DNA of 5,909 nucleotides from positions 1 to 5,909 of the forward strand of contig JAEZSL010000031.1 of NCBI GenBank assembly GCA_023443925.1, written 5' to 3'. Under the pieces are notes generated by a model. The model did no database searches. It saw only the letters and a program-made list of their open reading frames with translations, and was not told the origin of the DNA. Numbering within the stretch: the stretch's first letter is position 1; each line of letters starts with the position of its first letter. Positions 1 through 5,230 of this stretch are shown here, piece by piece. Source of the stretch: Bacillota bacterium. Its GTDB lineage: Bacteria > Bacillota_A > Clostridia > Lachnospirales > Lachnospiraceae. The position numbers were made by a program, and so were the translations under genes.

Positions 1-132
1 AAGGCCATTCTGATGTCGGACTATAACATGATTCTTGGATGTATTACAATTTCTATAGTGGCAATATCGACTGCAACTTTGATCGTGGATCTGATATATC
101 CGTTTATCGACCCGCGTATCAGATACAGTTAA
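1..132 (+). CDS. ABC transporter permease, DppB/OppB type (C-terminal end only)
   Basis: This is the last 43 codons of a gene that begins before the window; the TAA stop is at 130-132. The visible peptide holds one hydrophobic membrane segment, approximately MILGCITISIVAISTATLIV, followed by DLIYPFIDPRIRYS. The ending 'YPxxDPRIRY' is the usual C-terminus of DppB/OppB-type permeases, the first of the two membrane subunits of peptide/nickel/oligosaccharide ABC importers. It lies 18 bp upstream of a DppC-type permease in the same direction, which is the normal gene order. It would form the transmembrane channel as a heterodimer with that protein. The substrate cannot be read from this fragment. 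Confidence 0.88.
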   Translation, partial: KAILMSDYNMILGCITISIVAISTATLIVDLIYPFIDPRIRYS

Positions 133-150
133 GAGCAGGAGGGGGAAATT

Positions 151-987
151 GTGAAAAAATTTTGGAAAAACGCGAACTTCAGTCTTAAGATAGGACTTAT
201 TATGACAGCTTTTTTTGTCATTGTTGGTTTTGTTATATATTTTTTACCTCATGTAAATCCGTTTACCTTTAATTCATACCCGAGTAAGTTAAAACCTTCG
301 TCCGCACATTGGCTGGGAACTACCAGTATGGGACAGGATGTTTTGTGGCTGTTAATTGAGGCGATACATAATTCACTTCTTATCGGTCTTATTGTAGCTA
401 CAATTGGTACTGTCGTTGGTGTTTTCGTAGGGCTTCTGGCAGGTTTTTCAGGCGGATGGCTTGACCGGTTACTTACCGTTGTAACGGATACTTTTATAGT
501 AATACCTTCACTTCCTATTCTTATATTAATGACTTCATTTATGAAAGGAACTTCCACGGTTTTTATCATGGCATTGGTACTTGCCATGTTCGCCTGGGCC
601 TGGCCGAGCCGTCAGATACGATCCATGGCTCTGTCCATGCGTGAGAGGGATTTTATTCATACTGCATGGTTTTCAGGAGAAGGCACCGTTCAGGTAGTCG
701 TAACAGAGATACTTCCATATGCGCTTACATGGTCGCTTTCCAATTTCATGAATGCAACTCTGGCTGCCATCGCTTCAGAATCGAGTCTCGCAGTTCTGGG
801 GTTGTCACCCGGAAATCTGATATCTCTGGGTAATATGATTCAGTGGGCAAGAGACCGTAATGCTATCTTTACGAAGCAGTGGTTCTGGATAGGTTCTCCG
901 ATATTAGCAACCGCTATTATGTTTATCGGACTGTTCCTCCTGATAACAGGCTATAATGATTATTTATCCAAGAAGAGAGGGAGGTAG
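151..987 (+). CDS. ABC transporter permease, DppC/OppC type
   Basis: A 278-residue inner-membrane subunit of an Opp/Dpp-family importer. The start is GTG at 151, supported by a very strong ribosome binding site (AGGAGGGGG, about 137-145). The N-terminal membrane helix is about residues 13-33. Next comes the DppC-type motif HWLGTTSMGQDV (53-64), which in most relatives reads HxLGTDxxGRD; T58 and Q62 therefore replace the usual Asp and Arg. Further hydrophobic segments lie near 74-98, 113-130, 136-152, 198-218 and 248-268. The cytoplasmic coupling loop, which contacts the ATPases, is about 161-190 (RERDFIHTAWFSGEG..ILPYAL) and is less canonical than the EAA-type 'EAARALGAS' form. The length is normal for the family. 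The gene ends three bases before the next ATG, so it is cotranscribed with the ATPase genes. The substrate cannot be assigned from sequence. Confidence 0.93.
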   Translation: MKKFWKNANFSLKIGLIMTAFFVIVGFVIYFLPHVNPFTFNSYPSKLKPSSAHWLGTTSMGQDVLWLLIEAIHNSLLIGLIVATIGTVVGVFVGLLAGFSGGWLDRLLTVVTDTFIVIPSLPILILMTSFMKGTSTVFIMALVLAMFAWAWPSRQIRSMALSMRERDFIHTAWFSGEGTVQVVVTEILPYALTWSLSNFMNATLAAIASESSLAVLGLSPGNLISLGNMIQWARDRNAIFTKQWFWIGSPILATAIMFIGLFLLITGYNDYLSKKRGR

Positions 988-990
988 GAG

Positions 991-1962
991 ATGATAAAAA
1001 TAGACCATTTATCCACCTCGTATTCGACTATTGACGGACCCGTTCACGTTATAAACGATGTGGATTTTGAAATATATGATAATGAAATTTTTGGAATAGC
1101 CGGTGAATCTGGCTGTGGAAAGACAACACTTTTAAAAGCTCTTTATGATATTGTTGAATTTCCTCTGGTGGTAGACTCTGGTAAAATGATACTTTCCGGT
1201 GAGAAAAACGGGCAAGCTTTCTCCTATGAGACCGGACAGATCAGAAATACATGGTGGAACAACATTTCTTATGTGCCTCAGGCAGCACAGAGTGTTTTAA
1301 ATCCAATTGTTCCGCTTAAGAATCAGTTTCTGGATTCTATTCCGAAAGCAGATAAAAAGAATGAAACAAAAGAACAGACCTTAAAGAGAGTAGCAAACTA
1401 TTTAGAAGAGCTTAGTCTCTCTCCGGATTTACTTAAGGCTTATCCCTTCCAGCTTTCAGGAGGTATGAGGCAGCGTGCAATTATAGCTTTAGCTACCTTT
1501 ATGTCACCTAATGTAGTGCTTGCAGATGAACCCACCACTGCTCTTGACGTTGTAGTACAAAGAGGTATCCTTATGATGCTTATGCGTCTGCAAAAACAGT
1601 TAAAGAACACTATGGTTATCGTAAGCCATGATATGGGTGTACATTATCAGATAACAGACCGTATGGGTATTATGTATTCAGGAAGTATGATTGAGCTGGG
1701 TAAAACGGTAGATATATTTGAAAAACCGCTGCATCCATATACACAGATGCTGGTAGGCGCGCTTCCAAAAGTAGGTGACAAGAGTCAGAAAACAGGTATA
1801 CCGGGGAGACCGCCGGCACTTACGAATCCGCCTCCGGGCTGCAGGTTTGCGCCACGCTGTCCTAAGGCTACCGAAGAGTGTAAAAAATCAGTACCGAAGT
1901 TTCGTGAAGTGGAACAGGGGCGTTTTGCAGCCTGCCATTTACTAAACAGGGAGGTGGTGTAA
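991..1962 (+). CDS. ABC transporter ATP-binding protein, DppD/OppD type
   Basis: A 323-residue cytoplasmic ATPase that would power the importer together with the next gene product. Visible motifs in order: Walker A GESGCGKTT (38-46), Q-loop Gln97 in YVPQ, signature LSGGMRQ (155-161), Walker B VVLADEPT with catalytic Glu180, D-loop ALD (184-186) and switch His213 in SHD. After the nucleotide-binding domain comes the Opp/Dpp C-terminal extension (about 265-323): IPGRPPALTNPPPGC followed by RFAPRCPKATEEC. Its four cysteines (284, 290, 297, 315) match the set that ligates a [4Fe-4S] cluster in characterised DppD-type ATPases. A GGGAGG-type ribosome binding site overlaps the end of the upstream permease gene. 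The stop is one base from the next start, so translational coupling is likely. All catalytic residues are intact. Confidence 0.95.
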   Translation: MIKIDHLSTSYSTIDGPVHVINDVDFEIYDNEIFGIAGESGCGKTTLLKALYDIVEFPLVVDSGKMILSGEKNGQAFSYETGQIRNTWWNNISYVPQAAQSVLNPIVPLKNQFLDSIPKADKKNETKEQTLKRVANYLEELSLSPDLLKAYPFQLSGGMRQRAIIALATFMSPNVVLADEPTTALDVVVQRGILMMLMRLQKQLKNTMVIVSHDMGVHYQITDRMGIMYSGSMIELGKTVDIFEKPLHPYTQMLVGALPKVGDKSQKTGIPGRPPALTNPPPGCRFAPRCPKATEECKKSVPKFREVEQGRFAACHLLNREVV

Positions 1963-1963
1963 G

Positions 1964-2947
1964 ATGTCTGAAAAACTGCTTGAAATAAAAAATGTAAGTA
2001 AGCTCTTCCAGATTGGCGGTATGCTCAGTAAAAAGAAACTTGTCGCTGTGGATGAAGTCAGCATTGATATTGATGCTGGCAAGCCGGTTATACTTTCCAT
2101 CGTAGGTGAGTCCGGCTGCGGTAAGTCTACCTTATGTAAGATGATACTTCGCCTTCATGACGCCGATCAAGGGGATATCCTGCTTAACGGCAACTCCTAT
2201 AAAGACCGTAAAGGGTACAATCCTTTTCAGTTCAGGCTGGATGTGCAACCAATCTTTCAGAATCCCTATGAATCATTTTCCATGCGTAAGACAGTAGATT
2301 CCTACCTGTTTAATACCGCGCTTCGTTTAAAAATAGCAAAAAATCATAAAGAAGCAGAAAAATTAGTTGATGAAACTTTAAAAAGTGTAGGTATGTCCCT
2401 TGACGTAGTAAAGGGCAAATATCCTTCTCAATTTTCAGGAGGCGAGCTGCAAAGAGTATCCATAGCAAGAGCTCTCATTACGAGACCAAAGTTAATCATA
2501 GCCGATGAACCGGTTGCTGCGATTGATGCATCCATGAAAATGAATATTGTCAATCTGTTTAAGGAGTTAAAGGATAAGTATAACGTTTCTTTCATTTATG
2601 TTACGCATGATCTTTCAACCGCTTATTATGTATCGGATTATATTGCAACCTTATACAGAGGCTGTCTGATTGAATATGGACAGGCAAAAGAAATCATGGA
2701 TAATCCGGCACATCCATATACGGAACTACTGATGAACGCAGTACCAAGGGTAGGCGAAAAATGGAATCAGGAACTGGTTATGCCTGATACTGAGGACAAA
2801 GAATATGCCATTACCTACTGCAAATTTGCTCCCCGTTGTCCTTATGCTACCGATGAATGCAGGAAAGCAAGGCCGGATATGACAAATTTAGATGGCGGAC
2901 GTAAGGTTCTGTGTTTTCATCCGTTAGTTGGAAAAACGGTTAATTAA
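1964..2947 (+). CDS. ABC transporter ATP-binding protein, DppF/OppF type
   Basis: A 327-residue second ATPase, the usual partner of the DppD-type subunit. Motifs: Walker A GESGCGKST (48-56), Q-loop Gln99 in IFQNPYESF, signature FSGGELQR (157-164), Walker B LIIADEP with Glu182, D-loop AAID (185-188) and switch His215 in THD. The DppF-typical QNPYESF stretch after the Q-loop supports F rather than D type. The C-terminal extension again carries four cysteines (286, 292, 299, 317) around KFAPRCPYATDEC, the same layout as in the upstream ATPase. The ATG is one base after the preceding TAA and has a GGGAGGTGG ribosome binding site inside the upstream gene (about 1949-1957). It would form a heterodimeric ATPase under the DppB/DppC-type permeases. 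The specificity is not shown by the sequence. Confidence 0.95.
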   Translation: MSEKLLEIKNVSKLFQIGGMLSKKKLVAVDEVSIDIDAGKPVILSIVGESGCGKSTLCKMILRLHDADQGDILLNGNSYKDRKGYNPFQFRLDVQPIFQNPYESFSMRKTVDSYLFNTALRLKIAKNHKEAEKLVDETLKSVGMSLDVVKGKYPSQFSGGELQRVSIARALITRPKLIIADEPVAAIDASMKMNIVNLFKELKDKYNVSFIYVTHDLSTAYYVSDYIATLYRGCLIEYGQAKEIMDNPAHPYTELLMNAVPRVGEKWNQELVMPDTEDKEYAITYCKFAPRCPYATDECRKARPDMTNLDGGRKVLCFHPLVGKTVN

Positions 2948-2969
2948 TTCATGGAAGGATGAGTTGTTT

Positions 2970-3848
2970 ATGGAACAAATAAAAATAGGAACCTGTATTC
3001 CGGGAACTATGGCCACAGAATGGATGCCGGCCATGATAAAGGCAGGGTTCGAAACTGTCTCCATTAATTTTCACATGTCTCTGGAAAATGTGGATTTACT
3101 GGAATTATCAAAAAGTGTTAAGGATATACTGGGAGATTCCGGCGTAAAAGTATCCTGTTTGGGGTTTTATTGCAATCCTCTTCAATATGAAGAGCATAAA
3201 AAGATTTTGGAACACTGTATTGATTCCGCAAGATTATTTGGAGCGGATAAGGTTACTACCTTTGCCGGTGCACTGGAAGGAAGACCGGTAGAAGAAGCCA
3301 TACCGGTATTTGGTAAAGTATTCGGTGAGCTTGTTAAGCGCGCGGCAGATAATGATATTAAAATAGGACTTGAAAACTGTCCCATGGGCGGAACCTGGAA
3401 TCAGGCAACCTGTAATATCGGATTTAATCCTAAAGCCTGGGAGATGATGTTTACGGAAGTACCTGATGACCATCTTGGTCTGCAATGGGAACCGGCACAC
3501 CAGTTAACCCAGTTAATTGATCCGCTTCCACAATTAAAGCAATGGATGAAAAAAATAGTCCATGTACATGGAAAAGATTCCTCTGTAGACTGGGACGTCG
3601 TACGCCGTGTGGGTGTATTTGGTGCAGAGAATTATGTTTATGACAGAACACCGGGATTTGGTGATACAGACTGGAGAAAAGTCTTCTCTGCCCTTCATAT
3701 GGGAGGTTATGAGGGAGATATCTGTGTCGAAGGTTATCACGATCCGGTTTATTCAGGCGAATGGGAGATGACAGCCCAGCTTCATGCACTGAACTATTTA
3801 AAGTGGTGCAGAGGTGGAGAGTTTGTAGCAAATCCCTGGAGCAAATAG
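2970..3848 (+). CDS. Sugar phosphate isomerase/epimerase-like protein (xylose isomerase-like TIM barrel)
   Basis: A 292-residue cytoplasmic protein. An in-frame ATG at 2928 would overlap the ATPase gene, but ATG 2970 has the ribosome binding site GGAAGGATGAG (about 2953-2963) and begins directly with the first barrel strand (QIKIGTCIP), so it is preferred. Putative metal ligands of the AP-endonuclease-2/xylose-isomerase-like fold are at strand ends: Glu135 (IGLENC), Glu174 (LQWEPAH), His200 in HVHGKD and Glu254 (CVEGYHDP). The family motif PGFGDTDW is at 228-235. Relatives such as inosose dehydratases and tagatose/psicose-type epimerases usually have Asp at the second ligand (DPSH), so Glu174 is a conservative oddity. 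The gene starts 22 bp after the ATPase stop and ends the operon, which suggests that it processes the imported compound. The exact reaction cannot be named. Confidence 0.88.
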   Translation: MEQIKIGTCIPGTMATEWMPAMIKAGFETVSINFHMSLENVDLLELSKSVKDILGDSGVKVSCLGFYCNPLQYEEHKKILEHCIDSARLFGADKVTTFAGALEGRPVEEAIPVFGKVFGELVKRAADNDIKIGLENCPMGGTWNQATCNIGFNPKAWEMMFTEVPDDHLGLQWEPAHQLTQLIDPLPQLKQWMKKIVHVHGKDSSVDWDVVRRVGVFGAENYVYDRTPGFGDTDWRKVFSALHMGGYEGDICVEGYHDPVYSGEWEMTAQLHALNYLKWCRGGEFVANPWSK

Positions 3849-3860
3849 AGACAAAGAATT

Positions 3861-3905
3861 AACAAACCTCAGTGCTTATGTAAGTGGCACTGGGGTTTGT
3901 TTTTG
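3861..3905 (+). terminator. Intrinsic terminator after the transporter operon, probably bidirectional
   Basis: A 15-bp stem pairs AACAAACCTCAGTGC (3861-3875) with GCACTGGGGTTTGTT (3887-3901), with a single T-G wobble and an 11-nt loop. A T-rich tail follows (TTTGTTTTTG around 3896-3905). It begins 12 bp after the isomerase stop. The opposite strand also reads stem plus a weaker T-rich tail, so it may also stop transcripts arriving from the convergent marR gene. Confidence 0.9.
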
Positions 3906-3910
3906 TGTAC

Positions 3911-3946
3911 CCGCCAAAGGCGGCTTATACTGGCTGTCGGCAGCTA
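3911..3946. other. Two small back-to-back hairpins
   Basis: CCGCC-AAA-GGCGG (3911-3923) is a perfect 5-bp GC-rich stem. GGCTG-TCGG-CAGCT (about 3932-3945) forms a second short stem with a TCGG loop. They sit between the operon terminator and the 18-bp array. No T-run follows either on the plus strand. They are the only GC-rich stretch in this intergenic region, and their role is unknown. Confidence 0.4.
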
Positions 3947-3948
3947 AT

Positions 3949-4178
3949 CTTTATTTAAGTTGTATTCCTTATTTGAATCGTATTCTTATTTGAATCGTAT
4001 TTCTTATATGAATCGTATTTCTTATTTGAATCGTATATTATTTGAATCGTATTTCTTATTTGAATCGTATTTCTTATTTGGATTGTATTTCTTATTTGGA
4101 TTGTATTCCTTATTTGAATCGTATTTTTATTGAATTTTATTCCTCATTTAAATCGTCTTCTTCATTTAAATCGTATTC
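3949..4178 (-). repeat. 18-bp tandem repeat array starting inside marR and extending past its stop
   Basis: About 13 units. Read in the marR direction the consensus is RAATACRATYYAAATAAG, coding Tyr-(Asp/Asn)-x-Asn-(Lys/Glu)-(Lys/Glu) in one frame. The two units at 4143-4178 lie inside marR and encode EYDLNE and EDDLNE, the last full hexapeptides of the protein. The next unit (4127-4142) is shortened to 16 bp and contains the stop, where TAC has become TAA. The five units at 4037-4126 keep exact 18-bp spacing; further out are units of 16 bp (4021-4036) and 17 bp (3968-3984), so the frame is lost there. The layout looks like a coding repeat that has expanded or decayed beyond the gene. It would lie in the marR 3' untranslated region. 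Confidence 0.9.
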
Positions 4179-4682
4179 ATTTTGAAAATCCATAAGCATT
4201 TCAATAAGAAACTCTAAATTCTGGGTTTTATATTTATTGAGAAATTTATATATTTTTATATCATTTTCCTTATGCATTACTTCATGAAGATTAAAAAGCT
4301 CTTTGCCAAGAGGGGTTATATGAAACAGATACTCTTTTTTATTATTTGGCAAAGCTTCCTTAGTAATAAATTTTTTTGATATTAATTTAGGTATGATTTT
4401 AGATACTGTTCCTTTCGGAATGTTAGTATCTTTTGAAATTGTTATACTATTCACTGGTTCCAGTCTGCCAATGGCATCCAATACATGCAGCATTACTAAG
4501 GTTATGTCTTCAATTTTATTTAAAAGGGATGGATTGCTGCACTTATACGATAACCACTGTTTTTTCTCATCAAACTCCGAGGTATGCTGGTGTAATATCT
4601 CAAACACGAGTTTTTTTATTTTAATGACAAGTTCTTCTTTATTATTGTCGGTATTGGTACCGTTAGTTAAATCAATTGACAC
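4137..4682 (-). CDS. MarR-family transcriptional regulator with repeat-derived acidic C-terminus
   Basis: A 181-residue DNA-binding protein. The start is GTG at 4682, supported by AGGAGG (complement of 4690-4695) seven bases upstream. A winged helix-turn-helix is visible: an N-terminal helical region (about 20-75), helix-turn-helix SITISKDTNIPKGTVSKIIPKLISKKFI (79-106), then the beta-wing EALPNNKKEYLFHITPLGKEL (109-129) with the MarR-typical 'LTxxG'-like HITPLGKE. C-terminal helices (130-168) would form the dimer interface. The only cysteine is Cys48. The tail (169-181, EYDLNE plus EDDLNE plus E) is encoded by the 18-bp array and is probably not part of the fold. Members of this family bind palindromes as dimers and often control a divergent neighbour; here that is the ferredoxin gene with two 19-bp palindromes at its promoter. 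The ligand is unknown. Confidence 0.85.
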   Translation of the reverse strand: MSIDLTNGTNTDNNKEELVIKIKKLVFEILHQHTSEFDEKKQWLSYKCSNPSLLNKIEDITLVMLHVLDAIGRLEPVNSITISKDTNIPKGTVSKIIPKLISKKFITKEALPNNKKEYLFHITPLGKELFNLHEVMHKENDIKIYKFLNKYKTQNLEFLIEMLMDFQNEYDLNEEDDLNEE

Positions 4683-4771
4683 TTCAAATCCTCCTGATAT
4701 TCAGATAAATATAATATAGGCACAAAAAAACATGTTTTATAATAGGATGCATGGCATAAAAGCGGCGCTTT

Positions 4772-4803
4772 TTACCAAAAGTTTAAAAGGAAACTTCTGG
4801 TAA
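4772..4803. other. Hairpin of 95-bp repeat copy 1
   Basis: TTACCAAAAGTTT (4772-4784) pairs with AAACTTCTGGTAA (4791-4803): 12 of 13 positions pair, with one A-C mismatch, and the loop is AAAAGG. The fourth base pair is C-G. It is the copy nearest to marR. Confidence 0.75.
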
Positions 4804-4866
4804 GTAATATTATAGGAACAAAAATTTATGTTCATAATCAGATGCATAACGGAAAAGCAGAGCCTT

Positions 4867-4896
4867 TTAACAGAAGTCAAAAGCAAGTTCTGTTAA
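4867..4896. other. Hairpin of 95-bp repeat copy 2
   Basis: TTAACAGAA (4867-4875) pairs perfectly with TTCTGTTAA (4888-4896), a 9-bp stem with a 12-nt loop. The fourth base pair is A-T, where copy 1 has C-G. Confidence 0.75.
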
Positions 4897-4962
4897 GTTA
4901 TCTTATATAATAAAAACTCATATACCTATAATCGAGATGCATGGTGCAAAAAAAAGCGCCTT

Positions 4963-4991
4963 TTATCAGAGGTCAAGGCAACTTCTGATAA
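4963..4991. other. Hairpin of 95-bp repeat copy 3
   Basis: TTATCAGAGGT (4963-4973) pairs with ACTTCTGATAA (4981-4991): 11 bp with one G-T wobble and the loop CAAGGCA. The fourth base pair is T-A. The loop AAGGC is complementary to GCCTT just upstream (4958-4962), so a pseudoknot or an alternative fold is possible. Confidence 0.75.
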
Positions 4992-5008
4992 GTTATACTA
5001 AGTATAAC
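4992..5008. promoter_or_regulatory. Perfect 17-bp palindrome, possible protein-binding site
   Basis: GTTATACT-A-AGTATAAC is perfectly symmetrical, with 8-bp arms about one central base. It directly follows the third 95-bp repeat, about 50 bp upstream of the ferredoxin promoter -35. Its size suits a dimeric regulator, but the sequence differs from the two 19-bp palindromes nearby. It could also be a structural end of the repeat block. The function is not shown. Confidence 0.45.
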
Positions 5009-5036
5009 ATAAATGGAGGACTTTCGTAAATAATTT

Positions 5037-5055
5037 ATTGTTTCCGAGAAACTAT
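5037..5055. promoter_or_regulatory. Upstream operator-like palindrome (imperfect copy)
   Basis: ATTGTTTCC-G-AGAAACTAT has a left arm identical to the downstream 19-bp palindrome; the right arm differs from perfect symmetry at two of nine positions. It ends one base before the promoter -35. Its centre (5046) is 47 bp from the centre of the perfect copy (5093). It is probably a second, weaker site for the same dimeric repressor, with the MarR protein encoded next door the obvious candidate. Confidence 0.65.
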
Positions 5056-5056
5056 A

Positions 5057-5085
5057 TTGACAAACTGATTCTTTGAGAGTAATAT
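5057..5085 (+). promoter_or_regulatory. Sigma-A type promoter of the ferredoxin gene
   Basis: TTGACA (5057-5062), a 17-bp spacer and TAATAT (5080-5085) match the housekeeping consensus at 11 of 12 positions. Transcription would start near 5091-5093, inside the perfect 19-bp palindrome, and leave a leader of about 140 nt before the ferredoxin ATG. The strong core flanked by palindromes fits a repressor-controlled promoter. Confidence 0.8.
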
Positions 5086-5102
5086 TGTTTCCAGGAAACA
5101 AT
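5084..5102. promoter_or_regulatory. Perfect 19-bp palindromic operator over the -10/start site
   Basis: ATTGTTTCC-A-GGAAACAAT is perfectly symmetrical. It overlaps the last two bases of the -10 and covers the expected transcription start, so a bound dimer should block RNA polymerase. Its length and symmetry fit MarR-family operators, and a marR gene lies divergently upstream. Binding by that protein is inference. Confidence 0.75.
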
Positions 5103-5126
5103 AAAACAATAAAACAATAAAACAAT
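5096..5126 (+). repeat. Short octamer tandem repeat (AAAACAAT)
   Basis: The right half of the operator runs directly into three further AAAACAAT units (5103-5110, 5111-5118, 5119-5126). This looks like slippage expansion of the operator half-site. It lies at the start of the ferredoxin leader RNA. The remaining leader (5127-5230) is AT-rich, and nothing recognisable was seen in it. Confidence 0.8.
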
Positions 5127-5230
5127 CAGTTATATTCTATCTTAACTAATTAATACAATCTGTAATATTGATTAAGAGGTGTAAAACTAACTCAAAGGAT
5201 TTAACGCCTAACAACAAAAAGGAGAAAAAT

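Larger units (their letters stand above)
4709..4993. repeat. Three tandem 95-bp direct repeats with conserved hairpins
   Basis: Three diverged copies fill most of the gap between the divergent marR and ferredoxin genes. The anchor GATGCAT occurs at 4746, 4841 and 4936, exactly 95 bp apart. Each copy has a TATAAT-like hexamer just before the anchor (4738, 4833, 4927), then an AGC-rich spacer, a CTTTT(T) or GCCTTTT run, and a hairpin starting 26-27 bp after the anchor and ending in TAAG. Sequence outside the stem has drifted, yet pairing is kept by compensated changes, which points to selection for a folded RNA or DNA structure. No known RNA family was recognised. Which strand is transcribed is not clear. 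Confidence 0.85.

Noticed and set aside
2928..2969. Longer N-terminus for the isomerase-like protein starting at ATG 2928
   Set aside because: It would overlap the ATPase gene and add 14 residues without family character; ATG 2970 has a good ribosome binding site and starts at the first barrel strand.
3451..3831. 126-codon minus-strand open frame opposite the isomerase-like gene
   Set aside because: Shadow of the coding strand; no ribosome binding site and no family features.
3949..4178. CRISPR array
   Set aside because: The units are contiguous 18-mers without spacers, and there are no cas genes. The same applies to the array at 5500-5744.
4393..4719. 108-codon plus-strand open frame opposite marR
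   Set aside because: It lies antisense to a well-supported MarR gene, has no ribosome binding site and shows no recognisable domain.
4708..4745. marR promoter on the minus strand
   Set aside because: Several AT-rich -10-like hexamers exist, but none has an acceptable -35 at 16-18 bp, so no promoter is called.
4709..4993. Insertion sequence or miniature transposon
   Set aside because: There is no transposase, no terminal inverted repeats around the block and no target duplication; the copies are direct tandem repeats with a constant 95-bp period.
5168..5230. Extended ferredoxin start at TTG 5168
   Set aside because: The added residues are low complexity and lack a ribosome binding site, whereas ATG 5231 has a clear one.
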